Made by a program: the position numbers and the translations under genes
The notes under the pieces: generated by a model
Database searches by the model: none
What the model was told of the DNA's origin: nothing
The model's input: the letters and a program-made list of their open reading frames with translations, nothing else
In this document: positions 1-5,262 of the stretch, in pieces
Numbering within the stretch: position 1 is the first letter of the stretch
Layout: every line of letters starts with the position of its first letter
NCBI GenBank assembly: GCA_018648945.1
Contig: JABGQJ010000473.1
Span: 1 to 6,130 of the forward strand
DNA: 6,130 nucleotides
From: Victivallales bacterium
GTDB lineage: Bacteria > Verrucomicrobiota > Lentisphaeria > Oligosphaerales > Lenti-02
Direction: 5' to 3'

Positions 1-623
1 CTACCGAAAAGCGCCGGGCGCATGGTCTCGACGGCCTCCAATCCCGCTTGCACGAAGCCCTCGGCCAGCTGCTCAATGAAGCGCGAATCGCCCTTGCCGC
101 CCAAGCAGCGGCCAAGGAAACGGCACGATGACGAACTGGGTGCCGAATGAGTATGGGTCACGGTGAACACGATCTCGTGCGCGGCCAGTCGGGCACGGCG
201 CTTCAGCTCACGCCGCACCTGATCGACGAGCGCTTCAGAGACGAGCAGGAGATCGGCCCCGAACATCAGTACCCGGTTGCGCCCGTTGCCCAGGGCAAGC
301 GCCCGGATATGAAGGGCATTGGCCGCACCCACGAATCCTGCGTTCCGCCGGCCTGGGTACCCAGCCAGAGGCAAGTCACTATCGAGCGTGATCCTGCGGG
401 TCGCCTGACCAGCCTGCAGGGGGCCTGGTTCGAGGTCAAGGGACGTCCCTGCCCGGTCGAGCAAGCGCGCGGCTGCTGCGCTTGCTCGCTTGTTCCCCTG
501 CTCCACGGAGATGGCAGGCCATGGCCCGACAAAGGCCACGACCACCAGTGCCAGGAGCCCCAGCAGAACCAGCGCCAGCCAGAAGATTCGGGACCACGTT
601 CGTTTGCACTTCCACCACATCAT
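1..623 (-). CDS. Neutral/alkaline ceramidase-like protein, membrane-anchored, N-terminal part (runs off left edge)
   Basis: Translating the minus strand from 623 gives 207 open codons to the window edge. Residues 1-12 are basic/aromatic and 13-32 form one hydrophobic helix (IFWLALVLLGLLALVVVAFV), so it is probably a signal anchor with the body outside the cytoplasm. Residues 66-140 fit the start of the neutral/alkaline non-lysosomal ceramidase family: PLAGYPGR (85-92), a strand pair HIRALALGNGRNRVLMFGAD (105-124), SEALVDQVRREL (129-140), then VTHTHSAP (155-162). In characterised ceramidases the equivalent HTHS motif supplies a zinc-binding histidine, here H157 or H159. The start is well fixed: an in-frame TAG lies two codons upstream of the ATG-ATG pair (623/620), and AGGG at 630-633 sits 6 nt before it. 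Family members hydrolyse N-acyl amide bonds in sphingolipids, but many bacterial relatives have unknown substrates. The rest of the catalytic domain is off-window. Confidence 0.82.
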   Translation of the reverse strand, partial: MMWWKCKRTWSRIFWLALVLLGLLALVVVAFVGPWPAISVEQGNKRASAAAARLLDRAGTSLDLEPGPLQAGQATRRITLDSDLPLAGYPGRRNAGFVGAANALHIRALALGNGRNRVLMFGADLLLVSEALVDQVRRELKRRARLAAHEIVFTVTHTHSAPSSSSCRFLGRCLGGKGDSRFIEQLAEGFVQAGLEAVETMRPALFG

Positions 624-668
624 GCGCTACCCTATGTGCTCTTACCCTCCGGAACAAGGTACCTGCCC
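624..668. promoter_or_regulatory. Divergent intergenic spacer between ceramidase-like and esterase genes
   Basis: Only 45 bp separate the two divergent start codons. On the minus strand AGGG (630-633) serves as a probable ribosome binding site. On the plus strand AAGG (656-659) lies 9 nt before the ATG at 669. I see no convincing -35/-10 pair. The space is too short for two independent promoters, so at least one promoter probably lies inside the neighbouring coding sequence or the two overlap (inference). Confidence 0.4.
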
Positions 669-2588
669 ATGCGCTGTATGACACGCCGTTTTGCCCTTTC
701 GTTGCTTGTTCTCCTAGGCCTCGCTGCTGGCGCGGTCGAGCCTCTGGCCGAATGGTCCTTCGACGAAGGCACGGGTGACTCGGCAGTCGATCGCGTCGGA
801 GGGCTGGCGGGCAAAGTGACAGGTCAGTGGGCGACCGGCCCCTTCGGCAAGGGCGTGTTCTTCTCCGAGGAGAAGTTCGAGACCATCAATATCCCGGATT
901 CACCCGCCATCCAGTTCGGCAAGAAGAGCTTCACCATCGCTGCCTGGATCTGCCCGACCAAGCTGGCTCTGGAGCCGAAGGGCCAATACCGTCGCCTGCT
1001 TTGCAAGAGCGCCTACCCAGGCACCTTCTGGACCGTGGACATCTTCGATGCGGGGCGCGTGATGTTCGGGATGAAGGACTCCGAGGGGCATGGCGGCAAC
1101 ACCGTCTCCACGGGCACGATCAAGGAGAACGAGTGGACCTACCTGACCATCGTGGTGGATCGCGAGGCATTCGCCACCAGCTACTACTTCAACGGCGAAC
1201 TGGACAGCAAGCAGCCCTTCCCAGAGGGTCTCACGGGTGCCCTGGATGTGCCTGGCACGGCCCTGCTCGTCTCCACCTGGCGCAAATACGTGGGCCTGAT
1301 CGATACGCTCGCCTTCGCCCGCGGTGCCCGCACCCCAGCCGAGATCGCGGCGGCCTGGCAGGCCGGTCGGGACACGCACAAAGACGCGACCTTCACCGCC
1401 ATCCCCCGCCCAAAGCCCTCCTTCGTGCTGCCCGTGCCCACGGGCGACCGGCAGACCATGTGGGATTTCGAGGCGCTCGCCAAGGCTCCCAAGACCTACC
1501 CAGCCCCAGGGTTCGCCGACCAGGAAGGCAACGGCGTGCGTGCCCTGTTCTACGATGGTCTTCTCCTCAAGGGCAAGCCCACCAGAGTGTTCGCCTGGTA
1601 TGGCGTCCCCAAGGAACGCGCCGGGAAGCTCCCGGCCATGTTGTTGGTGCATGGCGGCGGCGGCACGGCCTTCAAGAGTTGGGTCGAGACCTGGAACACA
1701 CGGGGTTATGCAGCCTTGGCGATGGATACCAGCGGCGGTATTCCCAAGCACCCCGAGGGTGCCAAGAGGGGCTGGCAGGGGCATGAGTTCAGCGGCCCGC
1801 GCGGCTGGGGGGATTTCGGCAATGTGAGCGCCCCACCCCACGACCAATGGACCTACCACGCAGTGGCCGCTGCCGTCCTGGGGCACTCGTTGCTCCGCAG
1901 CATGCCGGAAGTGGATGCGACCCGCGTCGGCCTGACCGGCATCTCCTGGGGCGGCTACCTGACCAACATCATCGCCGGAGTGGACGACCGGTTCCGCTTC
2001 GCCAGCCCCGTCTACGGCTGTGGGTTCCTGGGCGAGAACTCCGGTTGGGCAGGCACATTCGGGGGCATGGGGGCGAATGGTGTGAGATGGCTCAAGCTCT
2101 GGGATCCCAGTCAGTACGTGGTCTACGCCAAGATGCCCATGCTCTTCTGCAACGGCACCAACGACCATTTCTATCCCATGGATTCGTGGCAGAAGACCTA
2201 CCGCTCCGCCAAGGGAACCCGGACCTTGGCCTGCAAGGTCCGCATGATCCACAGTCACCCACCCCATGGCGATCCCCCGGAGATCACCGACTTCGCCAAC
2301 CACATCCTGCGCGACGGCCCCGCCCTCCCCCAGGTGACCGGGCAAGGCCAGGACGGCCGGACCGCCTGGGCCACCTACGAAGGCGAGATCGCCAAGGCCG
2401 AGCTCTGCTACACCACCGCCGTGGGGAACTGGGAGAAGCGGCGCTGGGAACAGCTACCCGCCGAGATCGCGAAGGGCAAGGCAAGCGCCGCCCTTCCCGA
2501 GGGCACCACGGTCTGCTTCCTCAACCTGATCGATGCCCGCGGCCACCTCGTCAGCACCGAGCACTGGGATCTGACCATCAAGAAGTGA
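669..2588 (+). CDS. Exported LamG-domain plus acetylxylan-esterase/dienelactone-hydrolase-like protein
   Basis: A 639-residue protein. Residues 1-22 are a signal peptide: basic MRCMTRRF, hydrophobic core, likely cut after AGA. Residues about 26-235 form a LamG/concanavalin-like beta-sandwich: EWSFDEGTGD (28-37), FTIAAWI (88-94), WTYLTIVVD (156-164), YYFNGEL (172-178), GLIDTLAFARGARTPAEI (209-226). Residues about 285-550 are an alpha/beta hydrolase: oxyanion loop HGGGG (328-332), nucleophile elbow GISWGG with S426, acid GTNDH with D499, and histidines in HSHPPHG (528-534; H533 or H530 likely catalytic). Residues 555-639 make a C-terminal beta domain like those on PhoPQ-activated/PqaA-type hydrolases. 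It probably de-esterifies plant or algal polysaccharide or another carbohydrate outside the cytoplasm, with LamG as a binding module; the substrate is not known. The frame is open upstream to 147, but that part overlaps the opposite gene and encodes no signal peptide, so ATG 669 is chosen. Confidence 0.88.
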   Translation: MRCMTRRFALSLLVLLGLAAGAVEPLAEWSFDEGTGDSAVDRVGGLAGKVTGQWATGPFGKGVFFSEEKFETINIPDSPAIQFGKKSFTIAAWICPTKLALEPKGQYRRLLCKSAYPGTFWTVDIFDAGRVMFGMKDSEGHGGNTVSTGTIKENEWTYLTIVVDREAFATSYYFNGELDSKQPFPEGLTGALDVPGTALLVSTWRKYVGLIDTLAFARGARTPAEIAAAWQAGRDTHKDATFTAIPRPKPSFVLPVPTGDRQTMWDFEALAKAPKTYPAPGFADQEGNGVRALFYDGLLLKGKPTRVFAWYGVPKERAGKLPAMLLVHGGGGTAFKSWVETWNTRGYAALAMDTSGGIPKHPEGAKRGWQGHEFSGPRGWGDFGNVSAPPHDQWTYHAVAAAVLGHSLLRSMPEVDATRVGLTGISWGGYLTNIIAGVDDRFRFASPVYGCGFLGENSGWAGTFGGMGANGVRWLKLWDPSQYVVYAKMPMLFCNGTNDHFYPMDSWQKTYRSAKGTRTLACKVRMIHSHPPHGDPPEITDFANHILRDGPALPQVTGQGQDGRTAWATYEGEIAKAELCYTTAVGNWEKRRWEQLPAEIAKGKASAALPEGTTVCFLNLIDARGHLVSTEHWDLTIKK

Positions 2589-2601
2589 TGTTGGGGACGG
2601 G

Positions 2602-2655
2602 GAAAGGGACAAAAGGGACAAAAAGGACAGAAAGGACGGAAAGGACGGGGAGGAC
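2602..2655. repeat. 9-bp tandem repeat, six phased units, consensus RRAAAGGAC-like
   Basis: The trinucleotide GAC recurs with its C at 2610, 2619, 2628, 2637, 2646 and 2655, exactly 9 bp apart. Units read roughly GAAAGGGAC, AAAAGGGAC, AAAAAGGAC, AGAAAGGAC, GGAAAGGAC, GGGGAGGAC. The plus strand is almost pure purine apart from the periodic C. It begins 13 bp after the esterase stop. The 9-bp period would keep a reading frame (a Thr every third residue in one frame), but there is no start, ribosome binding site or gene context for translation, so it is called non-coding. Confidence 0.85.
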
Positions 2656-2665
2656 TCCCGCCTCC
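2649..2665. repeat. Small stem-loop GGAGG/CCTCC
   Basis: GGAGG (2649-2653) pairs with CCTCC (2661-2665) around a 7-nt loop, directly at the end of the tandem repeat. The stem is short and may be chance in GC-rich DNA. Confidence 0.35.
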
Positions 2666-2705
2666 TGTATCCTCAGAGATCCCTACCCGAGGGCTGCTGC
2701 CATTC

Positions 2706-2719
2706 GGGGCATCCGCCCC
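2706..2719. repeat. Inverted repeat GGGGC-atcc-GCCCC
   Basis: A perfect 5-bp stem with a 4-nt loop, 6 bp before the first copy of the CAACCCC palindrome. It forms the left end of the hairpin block. Confidence 0.45.
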
Positions 2720-2725
2720 CGTCTT

Positions 2726-2746
2726 CAACCCCAACCGGGGTTGCGT
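2726..2746. repeat. Palindromic repeat unit, copy 1 (CAACCCC-aacc-GGGGTTG)
   Basis: A perfect 7-bp stem (2726-2732 with 2737-2743) and 4-nt loop, followed by CGT. The 21-bp unit recurs 78 bp downstream with one mismatch, in the loop. This looks like a REP-type intergenic palindrome. Whether it is dispersed in the genome cannot be seen here. Confidence 0.7.
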
Positions 2747-2753
2747 GCCAGAG

Positions 2754-2784
2754 CCCCAGGTTGGCGCCCAGCGCCTACCTGGGG
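2754..2784. repeat. Long stem-loop between the two palindrome copies
   Basis: CCCCAGGT (2754-2761) pairs with ACCTGGGG (2777-2784), and GGCGC (2763-2767) pairs with GCGCC (2771-2775). Only one T:T mismatch (2762/2776) interrupts the 13 paired positions, and the loop is 3 nt. This is the most stable-looking structure in the window. It is followed by mixed sequence and then a run of eight C (2794-2801), not by T. It could act as an RNA 3'-end stabiliser or terminator for either convergent gene, or be part of a REP/MITE-like element. Confidence 0.72.
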
Positions 2785-2803
2785 ACCACGTTGCCCCCCC
2801 CGT

Positions 2804-2824
2804 CAACCCCAACTGGGGTTGCGT
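2804..2824. repeat. Palindromic repeat unit, copy 2 (CAACCCC-aact-GGGGTTG)
   Basis: The second copy of the 21-bp unit: 20 of 21 bases match copy 1, with the single change in the loop (C to T) leaving the 7-bp stem (2804-2810 with 2815-2821) intact. The two copies are direct repeats flanking the long stem-loop. Confidence 0.7.
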
Positions 2825-2832
2825 AATCCCCG

Positions 2833-2850
2833 TTGGCGGATCGCCGCCAA
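2833..2850. terminator. Stem-loop TTGGCGG-atcg-CCGCCAA just past the DUF89 gene stop
   Basis: A perfect 7-bp stem (2833-2839 with 2844-2850), 4-nt loop, starting 2 bp beyond the minus-strand stop codon at 2853. The position suits a transcript 3' end for the DUF89 gene, but no T-tract follows on that strand, so intrinsic termination is only a possibility. Confidence 0.4.
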
Positions 2851-2852
2851 AG

Positions 2853-3719
2853 TCAGCTGGCAGCGGAATCGCCTTGCGTGAGAACAATCGTGCCGATGGG
2901 CTCGTTCAGACGGCGGGAGACCATTGGGCATTTCACCTTCAGCAGGAAGAACACGTCGCGTGGGGCCTCGCTCAAGGTCTCGTAGTTCCCCTGTCCCTTG
3001 GAGATGACCACGTCGGCGGCCAAGAAAAGGTCCAGGAACGCAGTTGACGTCTCGGCAAGCCAGGTACCGGCAATACCCGTGCCATTGTCGATCACCGTGG
3101 CGACCTCGCCAATGCCCACCGCCTCGGCGTCCTCGCGCAGCGCATCGTTCAGGATCGGTGCGCCCTTGACGGCAACCGTTACCTTTCCGGGCGGCAGTTG
3201 CTCGATGAGAAGCCGGTCGAAGGCCAGTTCACCGGCATTGTCCGCCAGGTACAGGATACGGTCCGCCTTCGCCGTCCTCTCGCGCAGCCGGGCGAGAGTG
3301 AGTTCGGGCAAGGGGGAGGCAAGCGCGTGCTCGATGGTCTCCTCAAGGCAGGCGAGGTCCAGCTCCCCGTGCGCGCCGAAGTCGATGATATTCCCCGCTG
3401 CCGCCAGGCGCACGGCCATGGCAAAGCGATCGGGACATGCCGCAAGCTGCGGCCGGTAGCGCGCCACCAGGGCCAGCGCAAGCTCGTTGGACCGCCGCTT
3501 GTCCGCCAGGTACGGATCATGGACCCCGGTATGCCGATGCACGACCTGGTGGGTTGTTCTTGCGTGAACCGGGGGCGGCAGCGAGAGGTCCGCCTGGGAC
3601 AGGGCACCGAGCACATCGCGGACAATCCGCTCCTGGGTGGCTGGATCGTTGCTGGCGCGCCGTCCGGCCTCCACCGATTGGCGGACCAGGCAGGAATAGC
3701 AGTCTAGATAAGTGCGCAT
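2853..3719 (-). CDS. DUF89 / ARMT1-like metal-dependent phosphatase
   Basis: 288 residues from ATG 3719, close to the size of stand-alone microbial DUF89 (AF1104-like) proteins. It begins MRTYLDCYSCLVRQ with a CxxC (C7, C10). The conserved core follows: NIIDFG (110-115), LYLADNAGELAFDR (156-169) with D160, N161 and D168 as likely metal or phosphate contacts, KGAPILNDA (185-193), and ISKGQGNYETL (239-249). Family members are Mn/Ni/Co-dependent phosphatases acting on phosphorylated metabolites and are proposed to remove damaged or excess sugar phosphates and cofactor intermediates. The substrate of this one is unknown. An in-frame ATG at 3809 would add 30 residues without homology-like features, and the family normally starts at the MRxxxxCxxC block, so 3719 is preferred. 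The ribosome binding site is weak. The gene is convergent with the esterase and divergent from the ketosynthase gene. Confidence 0.88.
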   Translation of the reverse strand: MRTYLDCYSCLVRQSVEAGRRASNDPATQERIVRDVLGALSQADLSLPPPVHARTTHQVVHRHTGVHDPYLADKRRSNELALALVARYRPQLAACPDRFAMAVRLAAAGNIIDFGAHGELDLACLEETIEHALASPLPELTLARLRERTAKADRILYLADNAGELAFDRLLIEQLPPGKVTVAVKGAPILNDALREDAEAVGIGEVATVIDNGTGIAGTWLAETSTAFLDLFLAADVVISKGQGNYETLSEAPRDVFFLLKVKCPMVSRRLNEPIGTIVLTQGDSAAS

Positions 3720-3919
3720 GGAAGTTGGGGGCCTTTGCAGGGACAGCGTAGGTCGAGACGCACCGGGGGGCCGCGTGCTGGTTGCAGACGCAAGTGAGCA
3801 CACGGCCACTCAATTTCTTCGCTCCGGCATCCGTCTTGTTGGGCAAAGGCATGCACTATACCACTCGACCGATTGTGGGAAAGCACGGCGGGTGCACAGG
3901 ACCGGGGGTCGTTCCGAAC
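3720..3919. promoter_or_regulatory. 200-bp divergent intergenic region between DUF89 and ketosynthase genes
   Basis: Both flanking genes start outward from here, so it should hold both promoters. One weak sigma70-like match on the plus strand is TTGTTG (3836-3841) and TATACC (3857-3862) with a suboptimal 15-bp spacer. Upstream of the ketosynthase ATG there is only GGGGG (3904-3908) and a distant AGGA (3898-3901), so its Shine-Dalgarno is poor. No clear operator or riboswitch is seen. Confidence 0.4.
3836..3862 (+). promoter_or_regulatory. Weak sigma70-like promoter candidate for the ketosynthase gene
   Basis: TTGTTG, 15-bp spacer, TATACC, ending 57 bp before the ATG at 3920. The spacer is 2 bp shorter than ideal and the organism's sigma factor preferences are unknown, so this is a tentative call. 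Confidence 0.2.
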
Positions 3920-5101
3920 ATGAGCAGAGCACGCACCAACATCACCGGCATGGGCCTCGTCTCCTGCCTTGGCATGGGAGTCGAAGAGGTCTTCCAGCGG
4001 ATGTGCGCCGGGGAATGCGGCATTCGAGAGATCGACCGGTTCGACCCGGAGCCCTACGCCCGCAAGACGGGGGGGCAAGTCCCCGCCGAGGTGGAGGAAG
4101 CTCTGCGCGAGGAGTTCGCCGAAGACGACTTCGCGGCGGCCATGGTCAAAGCTGCCGGACGGGACGCGCTCGCCCAGGCGGGACGCACGTGTGGCGCCGC
4201 CGACCCCGAACTGGGCCTCGTCCTGGCCACCAACTTCGGCCCCATGGAGACGCTCGAATGGTGCTGGCGCGAACGGGCCGACATGGGCACAATGGACGAC
4301 GCGACCTTCGCCATGGCGGACGGCATGATCGACGATGTGGCCGACTGGCTTGGCTGCGGTGGCCCCCGGCTCCAGCTCTCGCTCTCCTGCGCCTCCGGTG
4401 CCGCAGCCGTGGCCGTGGCCAGGGATCTCGTCTGTAGCGGCCGAGCCCAACGGGTGCTCGCGATTGGCTACGACGCCCTTACCGAGTACTGCTGGTGCGG
4501 CCTCACGAACCTGCGAACCATCACCAACGACTGTGTGCGCCCCTTCGATGTGTCCCGCTCCGGAACGGTATTCAGCGAGGGTGCCGCCGCTCTCCTGGTG
4601 AGCCACTCCGCCGACGGACCGGGCCTGGCCCAACTGGCTGGCGCAGCGACCAACAACAACGCCTTCCACATGACCGCCCCCTGCAAGGAAGCAGAGGGTT
4701 CCCTGCGCGTCATGCAGGCGGCCCTGGCGGATGCAGGACTTGCTGCCAGCGACATCGACCACATCTGCGCCCACGCCACCTCCACCAAGGCAAACGACAT
4801 CACCGAAGCCGCCTGCTTCCGCAACCTCCTCGGCGAACGGTTGCCGCAGACCACCGTGGCGGCCCACAAATCCCAACTGGGCCACATGCTGGGGGGGGCC
4901 GGAACAGTCGAGGCAATCATCACCATCCAGGCCATGCGCCAAGGGATCATCCCCCCCACCATCAACCATGTGACCCCCGACCCCGACTGCGTCCTCGACT
5001 GCGTGCCCGGCATTGCCCGGCAACGTGAGTTCAGCACGGCAATCACCAACTCGGCCGGCATCGGCGGCAACAATGCCTCCCTCGTCCTGATCCGGGACTA
5101 A
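3920..5101 (+). CDS. FabF-like 3-oxoacyl-[acyl-carrier-protein] synthase (beta-ketoacyl synthase)
   Basis: 393 residues, thiolase fold, slightly shorter than typical FabF (about 410). The N-terminus NITGMGLVSCLGMG (7-20) is the usual first strand. The active site is complete: Cys157 in SLSCASGAAAV (154-164), His285 in HATSTKAND (285-293), Lys317 and His322 in KSQLGHMLGGAGTVEA (317-332). Also present are RPFDVSRSGTVFSEGAAALL (207-226) and the C-terminal GIGGNNASLVL (380-390). It should condense acyl-enzyme with malonyl-ACP in fatty acid or related acyl chain synthesis. Two oddities: the FabF gatekeeper Phe in GFGG is Ile381 here, and the loop after the EGAA segment lacks about 5-8 residues. 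There is no acyl carrier protein, ketoreductase or other fab gene nearby, so a specialised rather than housekeeping role is possible. Start ATG 3920 gives the canonical N-terminus; the frame is open to 3782 but that part has no family features. Confidence 0.9.
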   Translation: MSRARTNITGMGLVSCLGMGVEEVFQRMCAGECGIREIDRFDPEPYARKTGGQVPAEVEEALREEFAEDDFAAAMVKAAGRDALAQAGRTCGAADPELGLVLATNFGPMETLEWCWRERADMGTMDDATFAMADGMIDDVADWLGCGGPRLQLSLSCASGAAAVAVARDLVCSGRAQRVLAIGYDALTEYCWCGLTNLRTITNDCVRPFDVSRSGTVFSEGAAALLVSHSADGPGLAQLAGAATNNNAFHMTAPCKEAEGSLRVMQAALADAGLAASDIDHICAHATSTKANDITEAACFRNLLGERLPQTTVAAHKSQLGHMLGGAGTVEAIITIQAMRQGIIPPTINHVTPDPDCVLDCVPGIARQREFSTAITNSAGIGGNNASLVLIRD

Positions 5102-5143
5102 TCGCCGGAGCCGGGACAGGAAGCTCCCGCCTGGCAGACCATG

Positions 5144-5178
5144 TCGCCCGACATCGCCCATCGCGCGTTGTCGGGCGA
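5144..5178 (+). terminator. Perfect 10-bp stem-loop downstream of the ketosynthase gene
   Basis: TCGCCCGACA (5144-5153) pairs perfectly with TGTCGGGCGA (5169-5178) around a 15-nt loop that is itself GC-rich. It begins 43 bp after the ketosynthase stop and ends 84 bp before the next ATG. Only TTT follows within a few bases, so it is a non-classical terminator at best. It could instead be a leader structure or a dyad bound by a regulator of the next gene. Confidence 0.45.
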
Positions 5179-5251
5179 GCGCTTTCCTCCGTCCTCTGTT
5201 CGCGATATGTTACCCGCCTGTTTGTCTTCTGCTTGGATTCGGACTCACCAC

Positions 5252-5255
5252 GGAG
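5252..5255 (+). promoter_or_regulatory. Ribosome binding site GGAG for the cotransporter gene
   Basis: GGAG lies 7 nt before ATG 5263. It is the clearest Shine-Dalgarno in the window and fixes the start of a gene whose end is off-window. Confidence 0.65.
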
Positions 5256-5262
5256 ACTCGGC

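Larger units (their letters stand above)
2589..2852. other. Convergent intergenic region, repeat- and hairpin-rich
   Basis: These 264 bp lie between the stop codons of the esterase (plus) and the DUF89 gene (minus). No credible gene is present. The left part holds a purine-rich 9-bp tandem repeat and the right part holds five consecutive inverted repeats, two of them copies of one unit. No T-tract follows any stem on either strand, so if this region terminates both transcripts it does so without a classical intrinsic terminator. The sub-elements are listed separately. Confidence 0.75.
5102..5262. other. Intergenic region between ketosynthase and cotransporter genes
   Basis: 161 bp with no gene. 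It contains the 10-bp perfect stem-loop listed separately, a weak 5-bp stem CGGGA/TCCCG (5112-5116 with 5125-5129), and at the right end a good Shine-Dalgarno for the next gene. No convincing promoter was found, so the cotransporter gene could be read through from the ketosynthase or have an unrecognised promoter here. Confidence 0.5.

Noticed and set aside
147..668. N-terminal extension of the esterase frame (174 codons upstream of ATG 669)
   Set aside because: It lies antisense to the ceramidase-like gene, has no recognisable domain, and would bury an obvious signal peptide inside the protein. It is an open frame caused by high GC.
900..2345. 481-codon minus-strand open frame inside the esterase gene
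   Set aside because: It is fully antisense to a gene with clear catalytic motifs and its translation is Gly/Ala/His-rich low-information sequence without family motifs.
2602..2850. CRISPR array
   Set aside because: The tandem units are 9 bp without spacers and the 21-bp palindrome has only two copies, 78 bp apart; there are no cas genes.
1847..2881. 344-codon plus-strand open frame spanning the esterase 3' half and the intergenic repeats
   Set aside because: It overlaps the catalytic part of the esterase out of frame, is Arg/Pro-rich, and ends in translated tandem repeats; no start signal.
3704..5161. 485-codon minus-strand open frame opposite the ketosynthase gene
   Set aside because: It mirrors the codon positions of a confident ketosynthase gene and its translation is repetitive Gly/Val/His sequence; a high-GC shadow.
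5001..5200. Frameshift or break near the end of the ketosynthase gene
   Set aside because: The C-terminal motif GIGGNNASLVL is followed by a normal stop at 5099-5101, so the gene is complete.
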